This document shows positions 37,075 to 45,600 of a stretch of 45,600 nucleotides of DNA, piece by piece. The translations under genes and the position numbers were made by a program. A model generated the notes under the pieces. The model made no database searches, was not told the origin of the DNA, and worked only from the letters and a program-made list of their open reading frames with translations. Origin of the DNA: 2-01-FULL-49-22 sp036507655 (GTDB lineage: Bacteria > Patescibacteriota > Saccharimonadia > Saccharimonadales > UBA10212); the NCBI GenBank assembly GCA_036507655.1, contig DATCIS010000011.1, positions 1 to 45,600 on the forward strand, in the 5' to 3' direction. Numbering within the stretch: the stretch's first letter is position 1; each line of letters opens with the position of its first letter.

Positions 37075-39885
37075 CTAAATGATTTTTGCCAGGAATTGAC
37101 CGGTGTAGCTTAATTTATTTTTAGCGACTTGCTCGGGTGTGCCTGTAGCAACGATTTTACCGCCGGCATCGCCGCCCTCAGGCCCCATATCAATGATGCG
37201 GTCGGCTGATTTTATCACATCCAAGTTGTGTTCGATAACGATTATACTGTTGCCGCTATCGACTAAAGCGTGTAGCACTTTTAGCAGTTTGGCAACATCT
37301 GCCATGTGTAAACCGGTAGTCGGCTCGTCCAAGATATAGAGCGTGCGTCCCGTAGGCCGGCGGCTCAATTCGGTCGCTAATTTGACGCGCTGGGCTTCGC
37401 CGCCAGAGAGAGTTGTAGCTGGCTGACCAAGCGTGATGTAGCCAAGCCCTACATCTACCAGAGTCTGTAACTTACGGGCGATGGCCGGAATGTTTTCAAA
37501 AAACTCCAAGGCTTGCTCACACGTCATATCCAGCACATCGCTGACAGTTTTACCCTTGTAGTGAATCTCTAGTGCCTCCCGGTTGTAGCGTTTACCATGG
37601 CAGACCTCGCAGGACACATAAACATCCGGTAAGAAGTGCATTTCAATCTTTATCATTCCGTCGCCAGAACAGTTTTCGCAACGCCCACCCTTGACGTTGA
37701 AGCTAAAACGCCCAGGCATATAGCCGCGTAATCTGGCTTCCGGTATGGCGGCGAAGAGCTCGCGGATAGGTGTGAATACCCCGGTGTAGGTGGCCGGGTT
37801 GGAGCGCGGTGTCCGGCCAATCGGTGACTGGTCTATAACAACCGCTTTATCGAGATGATTAATGCCTTCAATATCATCATGCCTCCCCGGAACAGTATGG
37901 GCCCGCATAAGCCTGGCGCTTAGTTCGCGCGCCAAGATGTCATTAACCAAGCTTGATTTACCGGATCCAGAAACGCCACTGACGACTACCAGCTGACCTA
38001 AAGGAATGGTTACATCAATGCTTTTGAGATTATTCTCTCGGGCTCCCTTGACAGTCAGTACCTTGCCGTTGCCGGGTCGCCGAAATTTTGGCGTTGGAAT
38101 AATTTTATCGCCGCGCAAAAATTCGGCGGTGGAGCTGTTTTTGGCCTTGGCTACCTCAGGCGGTGTTCCGGTGGCGACAATTTCTCCGCCATGAATCCCG
38201 GCACCGGGGCCAATATCTACAAGGAAATCTGCCGATCTTATTGTTTCCTCATCATGCTCTACGACAATTACCGAATTACCCAAATCACGCAATCGCTCCA
38301 ATGTGTTGAGTAGCCGTTTGTTATCGCGCTGGTGCAGGCCGATGCTGGGCTCGTCCAATACATAAAGTACCCCCTGCAAACCGGAGCCTATTTGGGTAGC
38401 TAAGCGTATGCGTTGAGCCTCCCCGCCGGCGAGCGAAACGGCACTGCGTGACAAGGTCAGATAATTCAGCCCGACGTCTTGTAGAAACTTAAGGCGAGCA
38501 TTGATTTCTTTTAAGATTTGGCGAGCTATTTCCTGCTCTTTGGGGTTCAACTTAATTTTTTGGAAAAAGTCCAAGGCTTTATCTATATCCAAATAACAGA
38601 TGTCCATAATATTTTTATCGGCTACCGTCACCGCTAGCACCTCGGGCTTAAGGCGTTTTCCCTCACAAGCGTGGCAGGGCCGTTCTTGCATAAAACGTTC
38701 AATTTCGCGACGCATAAAGTCGCTTTGGGTTTCTCTATGGCGGCGCTCCAAATTGGGAATTACTCCTTCGTACGTCGTACCAAAAGACCGCCCCATACTT
38801 AGTCCGACCCGATAAGATTCATTGCCTGTGCCGTAGAGGATAATATCCAATTGTCTTTTGGTTAGCTCGACAGTTGGCTGATGGATGGAAAAGCCATAGC
38901 GGTCCCCCACGGCCTGCAGCTTTTTGATGTACCAAGAGTCGGTACTGATACGGTTATATGGCCGGATGGCGCCCTCAGCAATCGTTAGCCGGCCATTAGG
39001 GATTACCAGCTCCGGATCAACCTCCAGCCGGCTACCCAGCCCTGTACAAACCGGGCAAGCCCCGTGAGGAGAGTTAAAGCTGAATGTCCTTGGTTCGAGC
39101 TCTGGGATAGCCACATCGGGATGATCAACGCAAGCGTATTTAAGCGAGAAATTGATGTCTTCCTTAGTATCGGCGTTGTGAACAACCAGCAGCCCGTCGG
39201 CTATATCGAAAGCCTGCTCAACACTTTGAGCTAGGCGGCCGCGGCTTTCCTCATCATTAACCAACCTATCAACCACCACCTCGATGTTGTGCTTGAAATT
39301 CTTGTTGAGAGACGGAAATTCATCAAGGGCGTAGGCCACACCATCGACACGTACCCTGGCATAACCGGCGCGTTGGTATTGCTCGGGTATGTGCTCAAAC
39401 GCGCCTTTTTTATCAATCACTATCGGCGCCAATATCATTAAGCGACTGCCTTTTAAACCATTGATAATCTGGTCAACCACGGCGGCTGAAGTCTGGCGGG
39501 CAACCGGCTTACCACAGATAGGGCAATGCGGGATACCGACTCGCGCAAATAGCAGGCGCAAATAATCATAGATTTCTGTGACGGTGGCAACGGTGCTGCG
39601 TGGATTACGGCTGGTGGATTTCTGATCAATGCTGATGGCCGGACTTAGACCGTCAATTTGGTCGACGTCAGGCTTTTCCATCAAACCCAAAAATTGCCGG
39701 GCATAAGCGCTCAAAGATTCAACGTAACGGCGTTGGCCTTCGGCGTAGATGGTATCAAAAGCCAGAGACGATTTACCGGAGCCGGAAAGCCCAGTGATAA
39801 CCACTAATTTCTCTCTGGGAATCTCCAAAGAAATATTCTTTAAGTTATGTTCCCTAGCTCCTTGGACTTTGATTACTCCACTCAT
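37075..39885 (-). CDS. uvrA: Excinuclease ABC subunit A
   Basis: UvrA is the damage-recognition ATPase of nucleotide excision repair. The 936-residue chain is full length with two ABC modules: Walker A GLSGSGKSSLAFDTIYAEGQ near residue 32, and GVSGSGKSSLVNDILARELS near 640. Signature motifs are SLAGGEAQRIRLATQIGSGL and TLSGGEAQRVKLATELSRRP. Zinc-finger cysteines are visible in HCPICGKPVA, CHACEGKRLKPE and RCENCSGDGMIKIEMHF. The leader is about 130 nt, with a promoter at 40022-40050 and the second 69-nt structured element in between. No clear ribosome site is seen. Confidence 0.97.
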   Translation of the reverse strand: MSGVIKVQGAREHNLKNISLEIPREKLVVITGLSGSGKSSLAFDTIYAEGQRRYVESLSAYARQFLGLMEKPDVDQIDGLSPAISIDQKSTSRNPRSTVATVTEIYDYLRLLFARVGIPHCPICGKPVARQTSAAVVDQIINGLKGSRLMILAPIVIDKKGAFEHIPEQYQRAGYARVRVDGVAYALDEFPSLNKNFKHNIEVVVDRLVNDEESRGRLAQSVEQAFDIADGLLVVHNADTKEDINFSLKYACVDHPDVAIPELEPRTFSFNSPHGACPVCTGLGSRLEVDPELVIPNGRLTIAEGAIRPYNRISTDSWYIKKLQAVGDRYGFSIHQPTVELTKRQLDIILYGTGNESYRVGLSMGRSFGTTYEGVIPNLERRHRETQSDFMRREIERFMQERPCHACEGKRLKPEVLAVTVADKNIMDICYLDIDKALDFFQKIKLNPKEQEIARQILKEINARLKFLQDVGLNYLTLSRSAVSLAGGEAQRIRLATQIGSGLQGVLYVLDEPSIGLHQRDNKRLLNTLERLRDLGNSVIVVEHDEETIRSADFLVDIGPGAGIHGGEIVATGTPPEVAKAKNSSTAEFLRGDKIIPTPKFRRPGNGKVLTVKGARENNLKSIDVTIPLGQLVVVSGVSGSGKSSLVNDILARELSARLMRAHTVPGRHDDIEGINHLDKAVVIDQSPIGRTPRSNPATYTGVFTPIRELFAAIPEARLRGYMPGRFSFNVKGGRCENCSGDGMIKIEMHFLPDVYVSCEVCHGKRYNREALEIHYKGKTVSDVLDMTCEQALEFFENIPAIARKLQTLVDVGLGYITLGQPATTLSGGEAQRVKLATELSRRPTGRTLYILDEPTTGLHMADVAKLLKVLHALVDSGNSIIVIEHNLDVIKSADRIIDMGPEGGDAGGKIVATGTPEQVAKNKLSYTGQFLAKII

Positions 39886-39903
39886 AATGATTGAGGTTAC
39901 TTG

Positions 39904-39972
39904 CCCCGTACCAAAACCTGAGCGGAGTAGTCTGCAATCAGATTATGGAGCGTCAAGTTTTTGGTACTGGGG
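39904..39972 (+). repeat. 69-nt structured element, copy 2 (in the uvrA leader region)
   Basis: It keeps the layout of 18602-18670: CCCC, arm GTACCAAAA, 41-nt core, arm TTTTTGGTAC, then GGGG. Outer flanks GAGGT and ACCTC can also pair. It lies between the uvrA start codon and its promoter; the uvrA transcript would carry the complementary strand. Confidence 0.75.
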
Positions 39973-40021
39973 TGCTCCCGTGCACCTCTAACAGATATAA
40001 AATTACTCATTTAGCCAAGTG

Positions 40022-40050
40022 ATTATACATAAGAATGGCTAAAATTTCCA
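40022..40050 (-). promoter_or_regulatory. uvrA promoter
   Basis: On the minus strand TGGAAA (40045-40050) and TATAAT (40022-40027) are 17 nt apart. The transcript would begin near 40014, about 130 nt before the uvrA ATG. Confidence 0.6.
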
Positions 40051-40081
40051 GACCTTAAGCCGATGGTTCGAGGCCAGCGAT

Positions 40082-41503
40082 TCAGATTACCCGCGTAACC
40101 GAGCCGGCATATTCTTTTAAATCTTCAAGTAAGTGAGTCCTTTCTCTGTTTAACTCCGGGGTTTTGCTTAGCTCCTCAAGCTGGGCCGAGAATCTATCTA
40201 ATAAGCTGGCTTTACCACTAAGTAGTTTCTGCCGACGGAATTTTTGCCAAATCTGGCGTTCTGGCTCCGATAGAGCCTCTGGGAAGTTACGGGCTTTATA
40301 AAGCGGCAGCAAAGCTTTTAGGCGCCCGTCTTGGAATTCTAAACTCAATTTTGCTAGCTCGCTAGGCTTGGCCGCCCGTACCACCGACATTTTGGCTTTA
40401 TCCTGGTCTTTGACAAAAGAGTCATAAAGTTGGCCATCAACCTTTTGTTCGTCAATGACCAGATCCGGTTGCCTTGGTGGCCACATCTTATCAAGGGCCT
40501 GGAGCAGTTTTTCACCAAAGCCCCTAGCCTTTTGCAGTTTTTCAAGATGGTTGCCGGCTACCATCTTATTAAGCTGCAGCCGTTTGGCGCTGGACGGATC
40601 AAGTACGCTGAGTGGAGCGATAGCCGGGCAACGGTTATATTGCAGCAGTTTGATTGGAAAGTAAGCGGCGTCATCAGAGCGATCGGCCCATCGTTTGGCT
40701 AGCTCTTCGACCGTCAAATCTCTGAGTTCATCAGGGTCAACCCGCAGATCGTACATTAGGCAGCCGGTCTTATCTGGTTTCTCTGCTACCATTACGGCAA
40801 TCGTCGTCTTATTGTACTCAGACGGGTAACGACCACTGGTATAAATCAACGGGTCGCCCTTGGTTACCAGCGGCGCGACCTTGTGCTTGCTGCGGATGTT
40901 TAAAAGAAACTCGAAGATTTTTGGCTGTTTCTCTTTGAGCATCCGAGCTACAGCGATGGAGGCTCGGACATCGCTCATGGCATCGTGGGCATCGACGTGA
41001 TCAAGCTTATTAACGGCGCTGATATATTCCAAACTGTTAGTCGGCTTGCCGTCCGGAGCATACGGCCAATTAATACCGTCCGGTCGCAGCGCCCTAGTCA
41101 TCCGCACTACGTCTAAAAGGTCCCAGACAGAACAGTTATTCTTCCAAGTCCATTCGTAAGCATCATGGAAGTTTCGCCAAAGGGTAAAGCGGACAAAATC
41201 GTTATCAAACCTGATATTGTTATAGCCGACGATGATTGTATCCTTTATAGATACTTGACTTGTTAAGTATTTTGCAAACTCGGCTTCGGTTACTCCCTCT
41301 GTTAAAGTCTTTTGCGGTAAGATGCCGTGCACCAAGATAGCACCTGGTTCCGGTAAAACATCTGGTGTCATTTTTATCAAGACGTTGTCCGGCTTACCTA
41401 TTGGATTGAGGGCCATATCGGTCCGCTGCCCGGCAAACTGCATAATCCGGTCAGTCCTAGGATTGAACCCACTGGTCTCAACATCAAAAAAGTAAAGGGT
41501 CAC
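40082..41503 (-). CDS. sbcB: Exodeoxyribonuclease I
   Basis: Exonuclease I degrades single-stranded DNA 3' to 5' and works in recombination and mismatch repair. The DEDDh exonuclease domain starts at once: YFFDVETSGFNPRTDRIMQF, with Asp7 and Glu9 as metal ligands. The motif VGYNNIRFDNDFVRF and the HDAMSDVRASIAVARML motif with catalytic His follow. The SH3-like and C-terminal helical domains (residues 200-473) resemble Escherichia coli ExoI. The start is GTG, directly abutting the obgE stop codon, so the two genes are one operon. Confidence 0.93.
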   Translation of the reverse strand: MTLYFFDVETSGFNPRTDRIMQFAGQRTDMALNPIGKPDNVLIKMTPDVLPEPGAILVHGILPQKTLTEGVTEAEFAKYLTSQVSIKDTIIVGYNNIRFDNDFVRFTLWRNFHDAYEWTWKNNCSVWDLLDVVRMTRALRPDGINWPYAPDGKPTNSLEYISAVNKLDHVDAHDAMSDVRASIAVARMLKEKQPKIFEFLLNIRSKHKVAPLVTKGDPLIYTSGRYPSEYNKTTIAVMVAEKPDKTGCLMYDLRVDPDELRDLTVEELAKRWADRSDDAAYFPIKLLQYNRCPAIAPLSVLDPSSAKRLQLNKMVAGNHLEKLQKARGFGEKLLQALDKMWPPRQPDLVIDEQKVDGQLYDSFVKDQDKAKMSVVRAAKPSELAKLSLEFQDGRLKALLPLYKARNFPEALSEPERQIWQKFRRQKLLSGKASLLDRFSAQLEELSKTPELNRERTHLLEDLKEYAGSVTRVI

Positions 41504-42778
41504 CTAGTACTCCAACTCGCCGATAACAGGATTGCCGATGGTGACTTTTTGGCCGGGTTCGATTCCGCGGCGTTCCAACTCTTTGACGATTCCTTCTTTG
41601 CGCAATATATCCATTAGCCGCTGCTCGCCATGGTAGTCACCAAAGTGAGTACGGTGGGCAAAGCGTTCGATTTTGCGGCCTGTCACCAAGAAACCTTTTT
41701 CGATTTTCTTGACTTGCCAAGTATCTTCCTCTTTTAGGCCAATAACCGGCAGTTCTTTTTTGGTTTTTTTCTTGGCCGTCAACTTTGCCTCAGTAACTTT
41801 TTTAACAACCAGTCGTAGAAGCTCATCAACGCCCTCTCGTTTCGGGCTGGATATGGCTGTCACTACTAAGCCTTTCGGTACGACTTTTTTTAGGGCTTTT
41901 AGCTGGGACTGGAGCCGTCTTTTATCAACTCCGTCTATTTTGGTCAAAGCAATTATTTGTGGCCGCTGGCTTAAGTCAATCTCATAAGCCGCCAGTTCAT
42001 CGATTATTGTTTGGTAGTCACGGGCAATATCTTCGCTATAGACATCTATCAGATGTACGAGCACGCTAGTTCGTTCCACGTGTCTTAAGAACTCATCGCC
42101 TAGACCCTTGCCCTGGCTGGCGCCTTCAATCAAACCCGGGATATCGGCAAACAACAGGCTGTTTTTTTGGTTAATGTCTACGACTCCCAAGTTCGGCACC
42201 AGTGTGGTAAAAGGATAATCAGCGATTTCCGGCTTAGCGTTACTTATAACTGATAGAAGCGTTGATTTGCCGGCGTTTGGCAGGCCCACCAACCCGACGT
42301 CGGCAATCATCTTTAGCTCGAACCTGGCTTCGATTTCCTGGCCTGGTTCGCCTTTTTCGGCCACGCGCGGCGCTTGGCGTGTTGAACTTACAAAGTGGGC
42401 ATTGCCAAAACCGCCGCGCCCGCCGCGAGCTAGAACTTCTCTTTGACCATCGGTTGTAAAATCGACCAATACCCTGCCCGATCTGGAGGAAATTACTGTA
42501 CCTACGGGTACGTCGACCTCTAAATTGGCGCCGCTCTTACCGTGTTTTTTGGCTTTGCCGCCAGGCTGGCCGCGCTCCGCAATTAACCGTTTCTTATAGC
42601 GAAAGGCCGCCAGGGTGTTCTGGTTGCGACTGGCCCGCAGAATTATATCACCGCCATTACCGCCGTCGCCGCCATCAGGCCCGCCGCGGGCTCGAAACAT
42701 TTCATGCCGAAAACTGGTAATACCGTCACCGCCATCTCCAGCTTTAATAGTCACATGGACCCGATCCACAAAACTCAT
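41504..42778 (-). CDS. obgE: GTPase ObgE/CgtA
   Basis: Obg is an essential GTPase linked to 50S assembly and stress response. Residues 1-158 form the glycine-rich Obg fold (AGDGGDGITSFRHEMFRARG). The G domain follows with GLPNAGKSTLLSVISNAKPE (P-loop), DIPGLIEGASQGKGLG (G3) and ALTKID (G4). The C-terminal OCT domain lies at about 340-424 (EKGFLVTGRKIERFAHRTHF). It is followed without spacing by sbcB. The 424-residue length is normal. Confidence 0.96.
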   Translation of the reverse strand: MSFVDRVHVTIKAGDGGDGITSFRHEMFRARGGPDGGDGGNGGDIILRASRNQNTLAAFRYKKRLIAERGQPGGKAKKHGKSGANLEVDVPVGTVISSRSGRVLVDFTTDGQREVLARGGRGGFGNAHFVSSTRQAPRVAEKGEPGQEIEARFELKMIADVGLVGLPNAGKSTLLSVISNAKPEIADYPFTTLVPNLGVVDINQKNSLLFADIPGLIEGASQGKGLGDEFLRHVERTSVLVHLIDVYSEDIARDYQTIIDELAAYEIDLSQRPQIIALTKIDGVDKRRLQSQLKALKKVVPKGLVVTAISSPKREGVDELLRLVVKKVTEAKLTAKKKTKKELPVIGLKEEDTWQVKKIEKGFLVTGRKIERFAHRTHFGDYHGEQRLMDILRKEGIVKELERRGIEPGQKVTIGNPVIGELEY

Positions 42779-42817
42779 AAGAATAGGATATAGGATTTAG
42801 GACTTAGGATATATAGG

Positions 42818-43921
42818 TTAGCGGTAGATGTAATCTGGATAGTAGTTGGCAGGTACCCAGTTGCTATAGCCTATACGCCCCCAGCCGGCAATGCCATTCA
42901 TGTCGGAATACTTGATCATCGAGCCGTCCTCGCTGACGGCATCAACTACTGCCACGTGCCCGGCCCAACCCCTGTCACTCTGGCCGATGGCACCGACTAC
43001 CGGCTTGCTACTAACTGTCCAGCCTGAGATTTTGGCATACGAATCCCATGTATTAGCATTACCCCAGTTAGTAGGTACTGGGACCTTAGTGGCCGCATAC
43101 CAAGTGCAATAACCATAGTCATAGCCATTGCCGCCGTATCTGGCAAAAAACGAACCGTAAGAAACTGTCGGTTGTACCCGGCCGTTAGGTATAATAATCA
43201 GCTCCCCAGGCTGCAGACCATTGATCTCGGCGTCGTTATAGACAACAATCAGACGCTCATCCGCGCGATAGCGTGAAGCTAATGAGGCTGGCGTGTCGCC
43301 CGACTTTACCTTATAAACGATGCCGTTAACTGGCGGAATTACTAAGTTCACACTAGCCGAGATATTATCGCCAGCGAGGGTGTTTGACCAACGGATGCTC
43401 TCAGTGCTGACCCCGAATTTGCTAGCCAGACCACTCACGGTATCGCCAGCGACAGTTACGTATTGTATGATGTCGTGTTTAGATCTTTGGGCGGTTGCTA
43501 CTACCTGCGGCTTGGCTAAGACCGTCGAGTCGTTAGGCACCGTTGATAGCAGTAAACTGTCTGAGTCAGCCTGGTTACGGATGGCTGTTAGCTCGGATAG
43601 TTTGGCCATCTGGGCTACGTTCAAAGCAATCTGAGCCGATGACAGCTCATCCAGCGGGTTGGAAAACGAGCTGGCCGTACTGACCGCACTGTTAAGCGCA
43701 TTGGAGCGGATAGTCTGGCTAGCTGAACGGTTGGTAATTACAAAAATGCCTATAGCCAGCAGCAGCAAAATGTTGCCTGAGATAATCCCCCAGCGCACCA
43801 GGCGACGCTTGGAGCGCTTATCGAGAACCGGCGGGCGGTATAGATGGGGCAACGATTCTACTATCGGAACTTTCCTGCCGTACTTAGCGAATAAACTTGC
43901 GAATTTACGAATAACTGACAT
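42818..43921 (-). CDS. LysM-CHAP peptidoglycan hydrolase
   Basis: This anchored wall enzyme has 367 residues. A basic cytosolic start (about 1-45) precedes a transmembrane helix (about 46-64) and a linker. Two LysM domains that bind peptidoglycan glycan are at about 150-195 (YVTVAGDTVSGLASKFGVST) and 200-245 (YKVKSGDTPASLASRYRADE). A CHAP amidase/endopeptidase domain (about 255-367) has its catalytic Cys in YDYGYCTWYAATKV and His in WAGHVAVVDAVSED. It may cleave its own wall during growth or division, or that of a partner cell. The gene stands alone between mltG and obgE. Confidence 0.92.
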   Translation of the reverse strand: MSVIRKFASLFAKYGRKVPIVESLPHLYRPPVLDKRSKRRLVRWGIISGNILLLLAIGIFVITNRSASQTIRSNALNSAVSTASSFSNPLDELSSAQIALNVAQMAKLSELTAIRNQADSDSLLLSTVPNDSTVLAKPQVVATAQRSKHDIIQYVTVAGDTVSGLASKFGVSTESIRWSNTLAGDNISASVNLVIPPVNGIVYKVKSGDTPASLASRYRADERLIVVYNDAEINGLQPGELIIIPNGRVQPTVSYGSFFARYGGNGYDYGYCTWYAATKVPVPTNWGNANTWDSYAKISGWTVSSKPVVGAIGQSDRGWAGHVAVVDAVSEDGSMIKYSDMNGIAGWGRIGYSNWVPANYYPDYIYR

Positions 43922-43984
43922 ATTATACCAAGCTGAAGTGCCGAAATGGCATTTCTACCCCTGTTAAGCCGCTATTGACAAAGA

Positions 43985-45004
43985 TTATTGCTGGGAGCAA
44001 CTTTTTACTCCGTATTTCTCGATGGCTGCCTGATGTTCTTCTAGGGTATAGGTGTAATGCATCTGGCAGTCTTCGCCAGTAAAATAATAGACAAAATTGC
44101 TCTTTGCCGGGTTGGCCACAGCCCGCAAAGCCTCTTTTGTGGCGTTGCTGATTGGTCCTGGCGGTAGGCCGGGATACAGATACGTATTGTAAGGCGAATT
44201 GATGCTCAAGCTACGCGGACGTCCGGCAATAGCCGAAGCGTAATAGGCTGTGGCATCGGCCTGCAGAAGTATGTTGCGGCCGAGTCTGGTCAGAAGGACC
44301 TGGGCCACAATCGGTTGGTCAGACGGGTTATCCGTCTCTTTCAGGACGATTGAAGCTAAGATAATTCCCTCGAATATGCTTAAGTCTTGGGATTTAAAAC
44401 CGTTGATAGTTTCCGGAGTGAGGTACTTAGCCATTTCGTCTAAGGACTGGCGGATGATAGTCGAAGCCGGCGTGTCAGTCTGTTTTTGGTAGGAGTCGGG
44501 GTATAAATATCCTTCCAGGCTTGCGCCTTTCGGTAGGCTGGCCAATGCCGGATGACCGGTATAGACGGCTGGATTAAAAGCAGCTTTCATCTCTTCCTGT
44601 GTGTACCCGGCTTTGATAAAGGCCTGTTGGACCTCTCCAAGCCGTTTGCCTGGCAGAATAGTCAGCAGATCGCGGGCAACATCGCCGTCTACCAGTTTGG
44701 CGACTATGATTTGGACACTCATGGAAGGGCTCAGACGATAGGTGCCGGCCTGTAATTTATTACGGTAATCATTGGTAGTCACATAGGTTTCAAAAGCGCT
44801 GACGCTACGGATTAGACCGACAGCTTCCAAAGCCCCGGCTATCTGGTGGACACCTTTACCGGATTCAATCGTGAAAAATACCGTTTCGTTAGATGAAGAT
44901 AAGGGCTTTAAATTATTGCTATACCAAATACGCAAGGTGACTGCCGTAGCACCTACCAAAATCAGAGCGAGCGCCAAAAATATCAGCCAAAACTTTCTTT
45001 TCAT
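43985..45004 (-). CDS. mltG: Endolytic murein transglycosylase MltG
   Basis: MltG (YceG) cuts nascent glycan strands and sets their length. The 339-residue chain has one N-terminal transmembrane helix (about 5-26) and a LysM-like segment with FFTIESGKGVHQIAGALEAV. The catalytic domain contains the Glu of SLEGYLYPDSYQ, ILASIVLKETD and LLQADATAYYASA. SPYNTYLYPGLPPGPISNA closes the family signature. Its start overlaps the ruvX stop codon by 4 nt, a common mltG-ruvX pairing. Confidence 0.95.
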   Translation of the reverse strand: MKRKFWLIFLALALILVGATAVTLRIWYSNNLKPLSSSNETVFFTIESGKGVHQIAGALEAVGLIRSVSAFETYVTTNDYRNKLQAGTYRLSPSMSVQIIVAKLVDGDVARDLLTILPGKRLGEVQQAFIKAGYTQEEMKAAFNPAVYTGHPALASLPKGASLEGYLYPDSYQKQTDTPASTIIRQSLDEMAKYLTPETINGFKSQDLSIFEGIILASIVLKETDNPSDQPIVAQVLLTRLGRNILLQADATAYYASAIAGRPRSLSINSPYNTYLYPGLPPGPISNATKEALRAVANPAKSNFVYYFTGEDCQMHYTYTLEEHQAAIEKYGVKSCSQQ

Positions 45005-45414
45005 GCAGCTATCCTATCAGCCTCGGCACTGTCTAAAAAATCTTGCAAAATAATCGCCGCCGCCAAAGCGTGCTCATCAAACGAGCTCTTAGCTCTCAGC
45101 TCATAGCTCTTAGCTTTTCGGCTTGTTAAAGCCTCGTCTTGCCAATACACCGGAAGTGAAATTTTTGGCTTAGCTTCATCAACCCATTCACGTATCCAAC
45201 CTGTTTGCTCGGTGTCTTCACCCGACAAGTTTCGTGGTAAGCCAACAACCATGGCTTCAACCTCGTGCTCAGATAGGTATTTTTTAAGAGTTGAGACAGC
45301 TTGTTCGGTCGGCACGCTCATCAGTGGTTCGGCTAATCTGGCGACGTTGGAAGCCCGGGCTATACCGGTCCGTTTGCCGCCCACATCCAGAGCTAAAATC
45401 TCCTTAGCTTCCAC
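45001..45414 (-). CDS. ruvX: RuvX/YqgF-type RNase H-fold protein
   Basis: YqgF/RuvX is a predicted Holliday junction resolvase and processes 16S rRNA precursors in some bacteria. The 137-residue chain has the RNase H-fold motifs LALDVGGKRTGIARA with the first Asp, EAMVVGLPRNLSGED, and a C-terminal Asp region DEHALAAAIILQDFLD. It starts at GTG inside the end of the upstream gene (11-nt overlap), with AAGGAG-type spacing not evident. It is translationally coupled to both neighbours. Confidence 0.92.
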   Translation of the reverse strand: MEAKEILALDVGGKRTGIARASNVARLAEPLMSVPTEQAVSTLKKYLSEHEVEAMVVGLPRNLSGEDTEQTGWIREWVDEAKPKISLPVYWQDEALTSRKAKSYELRAKSSFDEHALAAAIILQDFLDSAEADRIAA

Positions 45415-45600
45415 TGGACTCCGTTTTTATCTGTTGCTGCACTACGGTAATCTTGCTGGCTTTGGGCGCTTTGCTAACCCAGAAGGGACTCATTTTAACC
45501 TCGACGTTTTTAACACCAGGCAGGTCGCCAAGCAGGCTTTTGATTTCACTTTCTTTCTTGCCGCCGACCTGTTTTTTGATGGCATCAATATCGATAATCG
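45404..45600 (-). CDS. C-terminal end of an unknown protein (possibly baseplate-J-like)
   Basis: A frame enters from the right edge and stops at TAA 45404-45406. About 64 residues are visible, including KSLLGDLPGVKNVEVKMSPF and WVSKAPKASKITVV. The pattern of a GVxxVEVxxSPFW segment near the C-terminus recalls the tails of CPR baseplate-J-like wall or surface proteins, but this is a memory match on a short fragment. It overlaps the ruvX start by 11 nt. Confidence 0.55.
   Translation of the reverse strand, partial: IIDIDAIKKQVGGKKESEIKSLLGDLPGVKNVEVKMSPFWVSKAPKASKITVVQQQIKTESSGS

Noticed and set aside
43922..43927. TATAAT directly abutting the ATG of the LysM-CHAP gene as its promoter
   Set aside because: With no gap to the start codon, transcription would begin inside the gene, and there is no -35 box at 17 nt.
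1..45600. CRISPR array or insertion sequence
   Set aside because: I saw no regularly spaced direct repeats and no transposase frame.

Overview
The window reads as a chromosomal segment of a Candidate Phyla Radiation bacterium, most likely Candidatus Saccharibacteria (TM7). The basis is protein style rather than any single marker: small compact genes, a short UvrC, a MurF without its first domain, a 50-residue bL32 without zinc cysteines, and ribosomal proteins with long acidic tails. No 16S rRNA gene is present, so the placement is an inference.

Layout. 1-4160: a window-edge M11-like metalloprotease (missing only its 3' end), a small secreted protein, tRNA-Gln, a VIT1/CCC1-PGPGW membrane gene pair, Mn-type superoxide dismutase and a small membrane protein. 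4161-12021 (all minus strand): a translation/RNA block murF-leuS-rpmF-nusB-NUDIX-rnc-rpsP-khpA-trmD. rpmF is only 50 codons long. 12068-18403: tRNA-Ala, then a metal/redox locus. A CopB-type P1B ATPase, a SHOCT protein, a DUF5676 protein and an ArsR-YHS regulator run leftward. A membrane protein, a CcdA-like transporter, a tethered thioredoxin-fold protein and a b6-type cytochrome b run rightward from the same divergent control region. 18413-26458: tRNA-Ala, ligA, a membrane protein, htpX-lemA, an S11 D,D-carboxypeptidase, tRNA-Leu and a GlcD-like FAD oxidase. 26459-31375: a tRNA-rich accessory region (Leu, Val, Phe, Gly, Cys, Leu tRNAs) with DUF1697, DUF1428, two unknown genes and several unexplained repeats. 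31382-45600: oligopeptide-type binding protein, secG, a holin-4-like protein, uvrC, rplY, a DedA protein, uvrA, exonuclease I, obgE, a LysM-CHAP wall hydrolase, mltG, ruvX and the end of one more gene.

The most unusual content lies between genes. (1) A 44-nt tRNA-like acceptor/T-arm minihelix ending in encoded CCA occurs three times at 27.9-30.9 kb. Two copies have a TATAAT box exactly 8 nt upstream, and one runs straight into an intrinsic terminator. (2) A 69-nt structured element occurs at 18.6 and 39.9 kb with compensatory base changes. (3) An 88/89-nt hairpin element occurs after trmD and immediately before the htpX start codon. (4) Two tRNA leaders share a promoter plus an AAAAACGCAA hairpin. 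(5) The Gly and Cys tRNAs that flank the accessory genes both appear to replace the near-universal G19-C56 elbow pair, with U-A and A-U. (6) A 20-nt direct repeat of the tRNA-Gly 3' end brackets the DUF1697/DUF1428 genes like an attachment-site duplication.
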